The notes under the pieces are model-generated. The model saw only the letters and a program-made list of their open reading frames with translations, had not been told where the DNA came from and searched no databases. Positions 52,262 through 59,049 of a stretch of DNA of 64,000 bases are shown here, piece after piece. This stretch comes from Treponema sp. (GTDB lineage: Bacteria > Spirochaetota > Spirochaetia > Treponematales > Treponemataceae): positions 4,665 to 68,664 of the forward strand of contig JAEDCY010000008.1 in the NCBI GenBank assembly GCA_016293915.1, in the 5' to 3' direction. Position numbers and translations under genes: made by a program. How positions within the stretch are numbered: the stretch's first letter is position 1; each line of letters starts with the position of its first letter.

Positions 52262-53038
52262 ATGAAACTTTTTACCTGGAATGATATTCTTTCTATATTA
52301 AATGGCGATTCAAATGAAGAATTTCTCTGCGGTGCAAAAACAGGGATTTCAACAGGCAGTTTTGACGGTCTTCATAAAGGACACAAAAAACTTCTCTCAG
52401 AATTAAAAGACCGATGTAAGGCAAAGGGGCTTTTCGCAGGAGTCGTTACATTTTCACGTCCACTTCCAGGAATAAAACATAGCAGTGATTATAAAGGTGA
52501 TCTTTCAACACTTAATCAGAGACTGGCTCTTTTCGAAGAGCTGGGAATTGATTTTGCCATAATAGTTGATTTTGATGATTCTTTTGCCAGCATGATGGGT
52601 GCAGACTTTTTGAATATTCTTTTGAATGTATGCAATATGGAGCTTATTGCAGAAGGAATTGATTTCCGCTGCGGTTATAAGGGGGCTACAGATGCACAGG
52701 CAATCCGTTATTGGGCAGAACAGAATAAAATTGAAGCAGTTTTTGTAGATCCTGTATATTTTCATGCAGGAACCGAAGATGAAGAAAGAATCAGTTCATC
52801 ATATATTCGTACAATGCTGAGTAAAGGCTTTTTTATGACGGCACAGGAGCTTTTGGAACGCCCATACGAGCTTGATATCGCTGCAATCCGCCGCCTCGCT
52901 CCAGAAAAAACGCCGCAGCTGCTTCCTCTGGATGGCCTTTACAGAACAGAAAACGAAAAAGGGGAACTGGTAAGGCTGGAAATAAAAAACGGAAAGATAG
53001 AAAATCTTCCCGCTTGTGATTCTGTAAAGTTTTTATAA
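52262..53038 (+). CDS. ribF: RibF-like FAD synthetase
   Basis: The 258-residue protein matches the nucleotidyltransferase half of bacterial RibF, which adenylates FMN to FAD: TGSFDGLHKGHKKLL near residue 30, NQRLALFEELGIDFAIIVDFD, GIDFRCGYKGATDA and ISSSYIRTML near 178. The riboflavin kinase half is shortened to about 70 residues and lacks a clear kinase motif, so FMN formation may be done by another protein. TATAAT (52249-52254) lies only seven bases before the ATG. It precedes rpsO and pnp, a familiar bacterial order. Confidence 0.85.
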   Translation: MKLFTWNDILSILNGDSNEEFLCGAKTGISTGSFDGLHKGHKKLLSELKDRCKAKGLFAGVVTFSRPLPGIKHSSDYKGDLSTLNQRLALFEELGIDFAIIVDFDDSFASMMGADFLNILLNVCNMELIAEGIDFRCGYKGATDAQAIRYWAEQNKIEAVFVDPVYFHAGTEDEERISSSYIRTMLSKGFFMTAQELLERPYELDIAAIRRLAPEKTPQLLPLDGLYRTENEKGELVRLEIKNGKIENLPACDSVKFL

Positions 53039-53041
53039 AAC

Positions 53042-53146
53042 AGATCCCGAAACATAGGGAGCGGCGGCTGAAAGCCGACAAAATGCTCCAGTGGAGCATT
53101 TTTAGCGAGTCTCCGAGCAGCTGTGCTGCGACGGGTTCGGGATGAC
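53042..53146. repeat. Composite palindromic element, copy 2
   Basis: Same plan as 26754-26859: outer arms GATCCCGAA/TTCGGGATGAC, constant AACATAGGGAGCG, hairpin CGGCT-GAA-AGCCG, hairpin AAATGCTCC-AGT-GGAGCATTT, constant AGCGAGTCTCCGAG and hairpin GCAGC-TGT-GCTGC. Confidence 0.9.
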
Positions 53147-53149
53147 CAT

Positions 53150-53175
53150 GTCATGCTGAACTAGTTTCAGCATCT
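53150..53175 (+). repeat. Short hairpin repeat
   Basis: Unit with TGCTGAA/TTCAGCA stem and a CTAG rather than CTTG loop, directly after composite copy 2. It touches the EAL remnant. Confidence 0.8.
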
Positions 53176-53307
53176 TACTCGCCGAATTCTTCCTGGTCGC
53201 ACATTTTTTTTGCGTCTTCAAAATCAATTGGCTTACCCCATACAAAGCCCTGAATAAAGTCGCATTTATGTTCACGAAGAATATCCAGCTGAAGAAGATA
53301 TAAATCA
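53175..53307 (-). pseudogene. C-terminal remnant of an EAL-domain protein
   Basis: On the reverse strand a start-less frame encodes LQLDILREHKCDFIQGFVWG followed by KPIDFEDAKKM and a stop at 53175-53177. CDFIQGFxxxKP is the signature end of EAL cyclic-di-GMP phosphodiesterases. Only about 45 codons survive; the stop lies at the edge of the repeat at 53150-53175. It is a relic and not expressed as an enzyme. Confidence 0.7.
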
Positions 53308-53475
53308 GAAAAAAGATATGGACAATAATAAACTTTTAGAATAATATGTTTAAATCTGTTTTACGGATTACATTGTGATTTGTTTCTAGAAACCCAGAGA
53401 CCGACCTGCAAGGTTTTCCGCCCATACAGAGTTTCCGGCCTGGCTGGAAATCATAATTTTTCTAGGGGTTCCAAT

Positions 53476-53745
53476 ATGGCACTTACAAAAGAAACAACAG
53501 CCGCAACAGTAAAGAAGTACGGCGCAAAAGACACTGACACAGGTAGTGTAAAGGTTCAGATTGCTCTTATGACACAGCGTGTTGAACAGCTCACAGAGCA
53601 CAACAAGCTCTTCCCAAAGGATGCTAACGCTAAACGTGCACTTCTTAAGGTTGTAGGTCAGCGCCGCAAGATGCTCCGCTACTTTGAACGCACAGACCTC
53701 GAAGGTTACCGCGCATTCATTAAAGAGCTCGGACTCAGAAAATAG
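53476..53745 (+). CDS. rpsO: Ribosomal protein S15
   Basis: Small-subunit protein S15, 89 residues, binding 16S rRNA early in assembly. It shows DTDTGSVKVQIALMTQRVEQ, LTEHNKLFPKDANAKRALLK and GQRRKMLRYF, the standard family sequence. ATG 53476 with AGGGG upstream gives the exact family start. The 140-base leader (from about 53335) contains a TTTCCGGCCTGGCTGGAAA hairpin at about 53439-53457, which could serve autoregulation by S15 as in other bacteria (inference). pnp is 2.1 kb downstream, separated by repeats and the nuclease gene. Confidence 0.97.
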   Translation: MALTKETTAATVKKYGAKDTDTGSVKVQIALMTQRVEQLTEHNKLFPKDANAKRALLKVVGQRRKMLRYFERTDLEGYRAFIKELGLRK

Positions 53746-53757
53746 TCTTGCTTTGTT

Positions 53758-53863
53758 GTCATCCCGAACCATCGCAGCATAGCTGCTCGGAGACTCGCTA
53801 AAAACAGTCCACAGGACTGTTTTTGCCCTGCTACGCAGTGCCGCTCCCTATGTTTCGGGATCT
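53758..53863. repeat. Composite palindromic element, copy 3 (inverted)
   Basis: Reverse complement of the copy-2 plan. Outer arms ATCCCGAA/TTCGGGAT, hairpin GCAGC-ATA-GCTGC, hairpin AAAACAGTCC-ACA-GGACTGTTTT, hairpin CTGC-TAC-GCAG. It follows rpsO by 12 bases. Confidence 0.9.
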
Positions 53864-53864
53864 C

Positions 53865-53904
53865 AAAATCCCGCCAGCCATCGCGCCGTGCGGGATTTTT
53901 TTTT
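53865..53904 (+). terminator. Terminator after rpsO
   Basis: AAAATCCCGC, 15-base loop, GCGGGATTTT and more T. A strong rho-independent terminator. Confidence 0.85.
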
Positions 53905-53953
53905 GCCCGGCGCAAATTCATTACCATGAATTTGGGGCTGTCCAAAAAGTATT

Positions 53954-54024
53954 GTCATGCTGAACTTGTTTCAGCATCTACGCCACATCTAGTTCTATAG
54001 ATTCCGAAATAAGTTCGGAATGAC
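53954..54024. repeat. Hairpin repeat pair, duplicate of 50902-50972
   Basis: Units TGCTGAA/TTCAGCA and ATTCCGAA/TTCGGAAT (one T for C change in the second loop). The flanking bases GGGCTGTCCAAAAAGTATT are shared too. Confidence 0.85.
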
Positions 54025-54025
54025 A

Positions 54026-54192
54026 AGTGTGTTTGCTGCGGAAGGAAAAAAGATTGGAGATTTTTAAACTCTTTATCCTGATTCTGAAGTAACTTATACT
54101 TTTAATATTAATAATAAGTCGACTGGTGGGGCTTCGGCTGGATAAACGAAAACGGCTCAACTAAGAAAATGACAAAGATTAAGAAGTTTTAA
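54026..54192 (+). pseudogene. Frameshifted relic of an unknown gene end
   Basis: A coding-like stretch with two breaks: AAEGKKIGDF, stop, TLYPDSEVTYTFNINNKSTGG, then a frame change to GWINENGSTKKMTKIKKF and a stop at 54190-54192. It looks like the last 50 or so codons of a decayed exported or beta-rich protein. The upstream part has been replaced by the repeat at 53935-54025. No family is recognised. Confidence 0.45.
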
Positions 54193-54209
54193 TCTTATCA
54201 GAGAATGAA

Positions 54210-54249
54210 GAAACTCCCGCGCAGCCAGGTGCCGTGCGGGAGTTTTTTT
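54210..54249. terminator. Terminator between relic and nuclease gene
   Basis: AAACTCCCGC, 15-base loop, GCGGGAGTTTTTTT. The loop shares bases with the rpsO terminator. It may act in both directions for the converging nuclease gene. Confidence 0.8.
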
Positions 54250-54254
54250 ATATA

Positions 54255-55103
54255 TTACAATAAGAATTCTTCGATAAGTTTTTCAAGAGCCTTAATGGAA
54301 GGCGGCTCGGTCTGTGTTTCCATGGTGATGATGAGATTGCGGCCGGCGAGAATTCCGTTTTCGGTGTAGAGGCGGAGCTTGCCGGCCGCATTGTTTGAGT
54401 ATTCGGTGGAGTCCATGAGGCCAAAGTGTTCCCAGTAGAACTCTGTACGGGTGCGCGTGTTGAGGCAGAGGAAGTCGGGGTAGAGGGTGATGGATCTGCC
54501 GAAGTCGCGTCGAATGTCGTCAGGGTTGATGCGCTTCAGTGTAATCGGGAATTCGTAACGATAAGGTATGTTGTGGCGGAAAAGTGTATCTGCGATTATT
54601 ACTTCGGATTTTGAGCGCACCCGTTCGCCACGGGCAGTACAGATGTAAGGTGCATCTGACGCGAAGGGCCGGCCCGTCCAGGAAATATCCTGCCAGCGGG
54701 CCGCGTACTGCTCGTTTGTGAGAATTGCAGGAGTAATGAGGCTGCGACGGGCCGGGCAAAGGGAATCGTAGAGTTCAGAAATGGCGCGTCCATTGCTTGT
54801 CTGTTTCATGTAATTTTGAAGGGCGGAGATTTCTTTTTGCAGCAGTTTAATAAGGCGGGCGTCGTAGTCTTTTTGTGCCAGCTGGCGGGCAAGAGTTTTC
54901 TGTGAGTGGGGAAGATATTTTCCTCTTAAACTGCCGCGTTCCGTTACAAGATAATACTCCGGGTGCCCGCCATTTTGAGAAATTCGGATGCGCCCCTGAG
55001 GTGCTTTTTCATAAGACTTCTTTTTGGTGAAAAGCAAGTTTTGAAGCTCTGCGAGCCGCTTTTCTATCAGGGGCGCAAGCTGATTTAGGGATAATTCTTC
55101 CAT
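54255..55103 (-). CDS. Putative PD-(D/E)XK-like nuclease
   Basis: A 282-residue protein. The N-terminal half (1-110) is helical and charged, coiled-coil-like (IEKRLAELQNLLFTKKKSYE; LIKLLQKEISALQNYMKQ). The C-terminal half has the order seen in PD-(D/E)XK folds: RSKSEVIIADTLF with Glu167, LYPDFLCLN with Asp210, and FYWEHFGLMD with Glu225-His226, followed by a conserved-type Lys242/Tyr246. The His in place of the usual Lys is seen in some branches. No signal peptide; probably cytoplasmic. It is alone in its operon, and its start is 47 bases from an array of four long hairpins (55150-55437). A housekeeping, defence or element-linked role is possible; none is shown. Confidence 0.6.
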   Translation of the reverse strand: MEELSLNQLAPLIEKRLAELQNLLFTKKKSYEKAPQGRIRISQNGGHPEYYLVTERGSLRGKYLPHSQKTLARQLAQKDYDARLIKLLQKEISALQNYMKQTSNGRAISELYDSLCPARRSLITPAILTNEQYAARWQDISWTGRPFASDAPYICTARGERVRSKSEVIIADTLFRHNIPYRYEFPITLKRINPDDIRRDFGRSITLYPDFLCLNTRTRTEFYWEHFGLMDSTEYSNNAAGKLRLYTENGILAGRNLIITMETQTEPPSIKALEKLIEEFLL

Positions 55104-55149
55104 TTTTTACTCCTTCGGGCTCTTTTGGAGCTTGATTTTTGTTTTTGTT

Positions 55150-55437
55150 CCGACTTAACGGTGGCTTTACCTTGTTAAGTCGGGCGATTTGGAGATTTTT
55201 TAGCTGTGAGTTCGTCTTTTATTGTAGTGATGGCCGACTTAACGCGGTGGTTTTTAAAGTTAAGTCGGCCACAATCAGTGTTTTTGGCTGTAGGCGAGCA
55301 TCTTTTTCCCAGTTTATCTTCTGCTGTGGCCGACTTAACACAGAAAAATTGCAGTTAAGTCGGCTCTTTTCCAGTTTTTCGAAGCGTTGCCGCTGAAATA
55401 ACTCCGACTTAACGGCAGAACTGACTTGTTAAGTCGG
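55150..55437. repeat. Array of four CCGACTTAAC / GTTAAGTCGG hairpins
   Basis: Four perfect inverted repeats: 55150-55183 (10 bp), 55232-55270 (12 bp), 55329-55364 (11 bp) and 55404-55437 (10 bp). The core is always CCGACTTAAC...GTTAAGTCGG; loops are 14, 15, 14 and 14 bases and unrelated except for length. Intervals between centres are about 85, 95 and 74 bases and share T-rich motifs such as TTTTTRGCTGT. It lies upstream of the reverse-strand nuclease gene. From 55438 to 55612 nothing further was recognised. Confidence 0.9.
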
Positions 55438-55612
55438 TAAATAAGAGTCTTCGCCGCACAATAAGAAATCTCCACATGTAATATAGACACGAATTACATA
55501 TTTTTGACAAAATTCGAGGATTTTTTGTGCTTTTTTTACTGATTTCTTCCATTGATTATTATGTATTTATGGATTAAAATTAATTATTATATTTTTTTAT
55601 GAGCCGGCGCGC

Positions 55613-55757
55613 ACGGGGAATTGGGGCGTTGTGGGGTTGTTCCCTGCAAATGGTGCGATGTCTTTTTGTTTTTCTGGCTGGCGATGATTTACCCCACTGG
55701 GTGGGGTAGCCGAAAACACCGAAGGTGGTTGAGGCGTAGGGCGGGGCTCCGCCCTCC
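55613..55757. repeat. GC-rich composite palindromic element near pnp
   Basis: GGGGCGTTGTGGGG left part, hairpin TACCCCAC-TGG-GTGGGGTA (55690-55708), ACACCGAAGGTG, and the right hairpin AGGGCGG-GGCT-CCGCCCT (55738-55755) shared with 42155-42172. Confidence 0.75.
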
Positions 55758-55796
55758 TTAAATAAGTATATTAGTTTTACTAATAAATAGAAAAAA

Positions 55797-55823
55797 ACAC
55801 GCGTCGGATGTAGTGACGTGTGT
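55797..55823 (+). promoter_or_regulatory. Stem-loop in the pnp leader
   Basis: ACACGCGTC, nine-base loop, GACGTGTGT (with G-U pairing), one base before the AGGAG ribosome site of pnp. A double-stranded leader processed by RNase III controls pnp in E. coli; a similar role here is inference. Upstream, TATTAGT-TTT-ACTAATA (55769-55785) is another hairpin. Confidence 0.5.
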
Positions 55824-55834
55824 AGGAGAAAATT

Positions 55835-57940
55835 ATGTCTGTAGAAAGAGTAACCTACAAACTTGGAGATGCCGATCTCATCCTGGAAACTGGAAAAATC
55901 GGTAAACAGGCTAATGGATGTGTTTACGCTCAGTGGGGCGGAGCCGCTATTATTGCAACTATTTGTGCTTCGTCTAGCGTAACAGAAGGTCAGGATTTTG
56001 TGCCTGTAACTGTTGAGTACAACGAAAAATTCTATGCTGCCGGAAAGATTCCTGGCGGTTTTGTTAAGCGCGAAGGTCGTCCAAAGGACAAGGAGATTTT
56101 GGTATCTCGTCTTATTGACCGCCCAATGCGTCCGCTTTTTGAGCCATCTTTTGGTCACGAACTTCAGATTGTTCCAACTTGTGTTTCTTGCGATGGCGTT
56201 CATACTCAGGATATTCTTGCCGTAATCGCAGCTTCTGCTGCAACTTGTATTTCTGATATTCCATTCCACGGTCCGGTTGCTGCCTGCCGCGTTGGATATT
56301 TGAACGGTGAATATATTATCAACCCAACTTTCGAACAGATTGAAAAGGGCGAACTTGAAATCGTTGTTGCCGGAACTAAAGACGGCTTTACAATGGTAGA
56401 AGGTGGTGCTAACGAAGTTTCAGAGGAATTGATGCTCGGAGCTTTGGAGCGCGCTCAGAAGTTCATTACTGATATGTGTCTTTTGCAGGAAGAACTTGTA
56501 AAGAAGGCTGGTAAGGAAAAGCTTCCTTTGAATCCTCTTGATGTAACTTTGGACAACGCTGAAGCCATCGAAGCTGAAGCAACTCCACTTTTGAAAGAAG
56601 CCTGCTTCAAAGACAGCAAAATCAGCCGTGGTAAGGCAATTTCTCAGGTTCAGAGAGACCTGGCTGCAAAATATGCTGAACAGCTTTCTGACCCGATTCA
56701 GGCTAAGCTTTTCTGTGCTTTGATGGATGACATTCAGTACAAGCTCCTCCGCAAGTCTATTCTTGATGAAGGCGTTCGTGTAGATGGCCGTAAGGTTGAC
56801 GAAATCCGTCCAATCACCTGCGAAGTAAACGTATTACCAACTCCACACGGATCGGCACTCTTCACTCGTGGTGAAACTCAGTCTCTTGCTGTATGTACTC
56901 TTGGTACTGCTATGGACGAACAGTCTTATGATGATATTGATGGAGACAGAAGCGAGCACTTTATCCTCCACTATAACTTCCCGCCATACTCAGTTGGTGA
57001 AACTGGTAAGCTTACAACTGGCCGCCGCGAAATTGGTCACGGTAATCTTGCCCGCCGTTCCCTTGCTGCAATGGTTCCAAGCCGCGAAGAGTTCCCATAC
57101 ACAATCCGCGTTGTTTCTGAAATCATGGAATCTAACGGTTCTTCATCTCAGGCTTCTACCTGTGGTGGTACTCTTTGTATGCTGGCTGCCGGTGTTCCAA
57201 TGAAGAAGATGGTTGCCGGTATTGCTATGGGTCTTATCACAGAACCAGAGGGAGACAATCCTTATGGCCGCTATAAGATTTTGAGCGATATCCTTGGTGA
57301 AGAAGACCACCTTGGCGATATGGACTTTAAGGTAGCCGGAACAAAAGACGGTATTACAGGCTTCCAGATGGATATTAAGATTGCCGGTGTAACAACAGAA
57401 ATCATGAAGAAGGCTATGGAACAGGCTCGTCAGGGTCGTCTCCACATCCTTTCTATTATGGAAAAATGCATTGACAAGCCGGCTCCACTTGCTAAGAACG
57501 CTCCACAGATTCTCACAATGAAGATTCCTGTAGACAAGATTGGCGCCCTCATTGGACCTGGCGGAAAGAATGTTAAGGCCCTCTGCTCTCAGTATGATGT
57601 AACAATCAACACTGAAGACGACGGAACTGTAACAATCTACTCTAAGAACGGCTTGAATGCTGAGGCTGCTAAGAAGGCTGTTAAGGGCATTACAGAAGAC
57701 CCAGAGGTTGGAACAATCTATCAGGGAACTGTAAAGCGCATTATGGACTTTGGTGCCTTCGTAGAAATCCTTCCTGGAAAAGAAGGACTCTGCCACATTT
57801 CAAAGCTTTCAAAACAGCGCGTAAACAAGGTAACTGATGTTCTTACAGAAGGTCAGGTAATTCCTGTTAAGCTTCTCGAAGTAGACAAGCAGGGAAGATT
57901 GAACCTCAGCTACATCGACGCTTTGGATGAACAGAAATAA
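55835..57940 (+). CDS. pnp: Polyribonucleotide nucleotidyltransferase
   Basis: PNPase degrades RNA 3' to 5' with phosphate. The 701-residue protein has two RNase PH domains (about 1-220 and 310-540; KEILVSRLIDRPMRPLF, RGETQSLAVCTLGT, GGTLCMLAAGVPMKKMVAGI), a KH domain (about 555-610; IGALIGPGGKNVKALC) and an S1 domain (about 620-695; GTIYQGTVKRIMDFGAFVEI). Length is normal. AGGAG precedes ATG 55835. The order ribF-rpsO-pnp is widely conserved, but here repeats and a nuclease gene lie between rpsO and pnp. Confidence 0.97.
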   Translation: MSVERVTYKLGDADLILETGKIGKQANGCVYAQWGGAAIIATICASSSVTEGQDFVPVTVEYNEKFYAAGKIPGGFVKREGRPKDKEILVSRLIDRPMRPLFEPSFGHELQIVPTCVSCDGVHTQDILAVIAASAATCISDIPFHGPVAACRVGYLNGEYIINPTFEQIEKGELEIVVAGTKDGFTMVEGGANEVSEELMLGALERAQKFITDMCLLQEELVKKAGKEKLPLNPLDVTLDNAEAIEAEATPLLKEACFKDSKISRGKAISQVQRDLAAKYAEQLSDPIQAKLFCALMDDIQYKLLRKSILDEGVRVDGRKVDEIRPITCEVNVLPTPHGSALFTRGETQSLAVCTLGTAMDEQSYDDIDGDRSEHFILHYNFPPYSVGETGKLTTGRREIGHGNLARRSLAAMVPSREEFPYTIRVVSEIMESNGSSSQASTCGGTLCMLAAGVPMKKMVAGIAMGLITEPEGDNPYGRYKILSDILGEEDHLGDMDFKVAGTKDGITGFQMDIKIAGVTTEIMKKAMEQARQGRLHILSIMEKCIDKPAPLAKNAPQILTMKIPVDKIGALIGPGGKNVKALCSQYDVTINTEDDGTVTIYSKNGLNAEAAKKAVKGITEDPEVGTIYQGTVKRIMDFGAFVEILPGKEGLCHISKLSKQRVNKVTDVLTEGQVIPVKLLEVDKQGRLNLSYIDALDEQK

Positions 57941-57949
57941 AATTTGAGG

Positions 57950-58007
57950 GTCATCCCGAACTTGTTTCGGGATCTTGTAATAGATGCTGAAACAAGTTCA
58001 GCATGAC
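57950..58007. repeat. Hairpin repeat pair after pnp
   Basis: Units CCCGAA/TTCGGG and inverted TGCTGAA/TTCAGCA, nearly identical to 519-576, including GGATCTT and AGATGC flanks. Confidence 0.9.
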
Positions 58008-58008
58008 G

Positions 58009-58048
58009 GTGGTGGTGGTTGAGTCTGTCTAAACTACCACCATTTTTT
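58009..58048 (+). terminator. Probable pnp terminator
   Basis: GGTGGTGGTT, 12-base loop, AACTACCACC followed by ATTTTTT. Confidence 0.65.
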
Positions 58049-58064
58049 ATAGGAGGAACTTTTT

Positions 58065-58484
58065 ATGGCAAAATCAACTAACAGAGGACTCGGTGCTCTC
58101 TTTATCAGAATAGCTTTGGCTGCATATTTCATTATCACAGGTCTCTGCATGCTGGGAGTAGGCGGTTCAGTTAAGGCAAGCGAAGCAGGTGCTGCAATTT
58201 ATGAGATTTTCAGCGGCGATCTTGCACAGATTGTTGCAATTATTGCTGCTATTGTTATTTTGATTGGTGGTGTTTGTGTAGCAATTACAATTTTCCGCGA
58301 TCTTGAAAACTGGGACAACACTGTAATGCTTATTCTTACAGTACTCTGGATTGTTATTGCTGTTGTAGCAGATGTTTTCAGTCATTCATTCGGTGTAAAC
58401 AAGCTTGATGGTAATGCAATGTTCTGGATTCTCAATGTAGCAAAAGACCTCCTGATAATTGGCGGACTTTTGTCGATTAGATAA
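58065..58484 (+). CDS. Four-helix membrane protein, unknown
   Basis: A 139-residue integral membrane protein. Hydrophobic segments at about 13-33 (IRIALAAYFIITGLCMLGV), 52-75 (IVAIIAAIVILIGGVCVAI), 88-108 (MLILTVLWIVIAVVADVF) and 119-137. No enzyme motif or named family is recognised; the general look is DoxX- or YphA-like. AGGAGGAAC precedes ATG 58065. It is followed by a palindrome (58498-58514) and then dut. Confidence 0.65.
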   Translation: MAKSTNRGLGALFIRIALAAYFIITGLCMLGVGGSVKASEAGAAIYEIFSGDLAQIVAIIAAIVILIGGVCVAITIFRDLENWDNTVMLILTVLWIVIAVVADVFSHSFGVNKLDGNAMFWILNVAKDLLIIGGLLSIR

Positions 58485-58497
58485 GCCTATACTCAGA

Positions 58498-58514
58498 GGC
58501 AAGCTGAGCTTGCC
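58498..58514. repeat. GGCAAGC/GCTTGCC palindrome, copy 2
   Basis: CTCAGA then GGCAAGC-TGA-GCTTGCC; inverted relative to 38145-38161. Confidence 0.65.
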
Positions 58515-58588
58515 GATTAGCGTAGCGGTGCCCGGTAATTCACTGTGCTCCGCTTTTTTTTATCAATATATTTTGTTATAATATAAGA

Positions 58589-59047
58589 ATGAATATTGTT
58601 AATATTAAATGCCTTGCTTCGAAAGGAGCCGTTATTCCTGAATATAAAACTAGCGGCGCGGCTGGAGCAGATCTTTGTGCTTTACTCGATAGTCCGCTTA
58701 CAATTCCTGCAGGTCGTTCAGCCCTTGTTCCAACAGGGCTTTTTTTTGAGATTCCTGAAGGCTATGAAGTCCAGGTTCGTCCACGTTCCGGTCTTGCTGC
58801 AAAAAATGGTGTGACAGTTCTTAATTCTCCAGGTACAATCGATAGTGATTATCGTGGTGAAATCAAAGTAATACTTATTAATCTTGGAAATGCTGACTTT
58901 ACTATAAATTCCGGCGACAGAATTGCACAGATGATTGTAGCTCCTGTAACTCAGGCAAGTTTTACGATTACAGAAAGTTTAAGTGATACAGAACGTGGTT
59001 CAGGTGGTTTTGGATCTACCGGTGTTACCAGCAGTAAAGTTGTTTGA
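58589..59047 (+). CDS. dut: Deoxyuridine 5'-triphosphate nucleotidohydrolase
   Basis: Trimeric dUTPase, 152 residues, converting dUTP to dUMP and so limiting uracil in DNA. All five motifs are present: AGADLCA, PRSGLAAKNG, GTIDSDYRGEIKV, RIAQMIVAPV and the flexible C-terminal ERGSGGFGSTG. TATAAT at 58577-58582 ends six bases before ATG 58589, suggesting a leaderless or very short leader message. lptF starts right after the stop. Confidence 0.97.
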   Translation: MNIVNIKCLASKGAVIPEYKTSGAAGADLCALLDSPLTIPAGRSALVPTGLFFEIPEGYEVQVRPRSGLAAKNGVTVLNSPGTIDSDYRGEIKVILINLGNADFTINSGDRIAQMIVAPVTQASFTITESLSDTERGSGGFGSTGVTSSKVV

Positions 59048-59049
59048 TT

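Noticed and set aside
53380..53475. N-terminal extension of S15
   Set aside because: The longer frame has no S15 similarity; ATG 53476 with AGGGG gives the universal start.
55139..55396. Open frame through the hairpin array
   Set aside because: Cys/Phe/Arg-rich translation is driven by the inverted repeats, with no start context or family.
55150..55437. CRISPR array
   Set aside because: The repeated units are inverted pairs 10-12 bases long at uneven intervals, not direct repeats of 24-40 bases with uniform spacers, and no cas gene is present.
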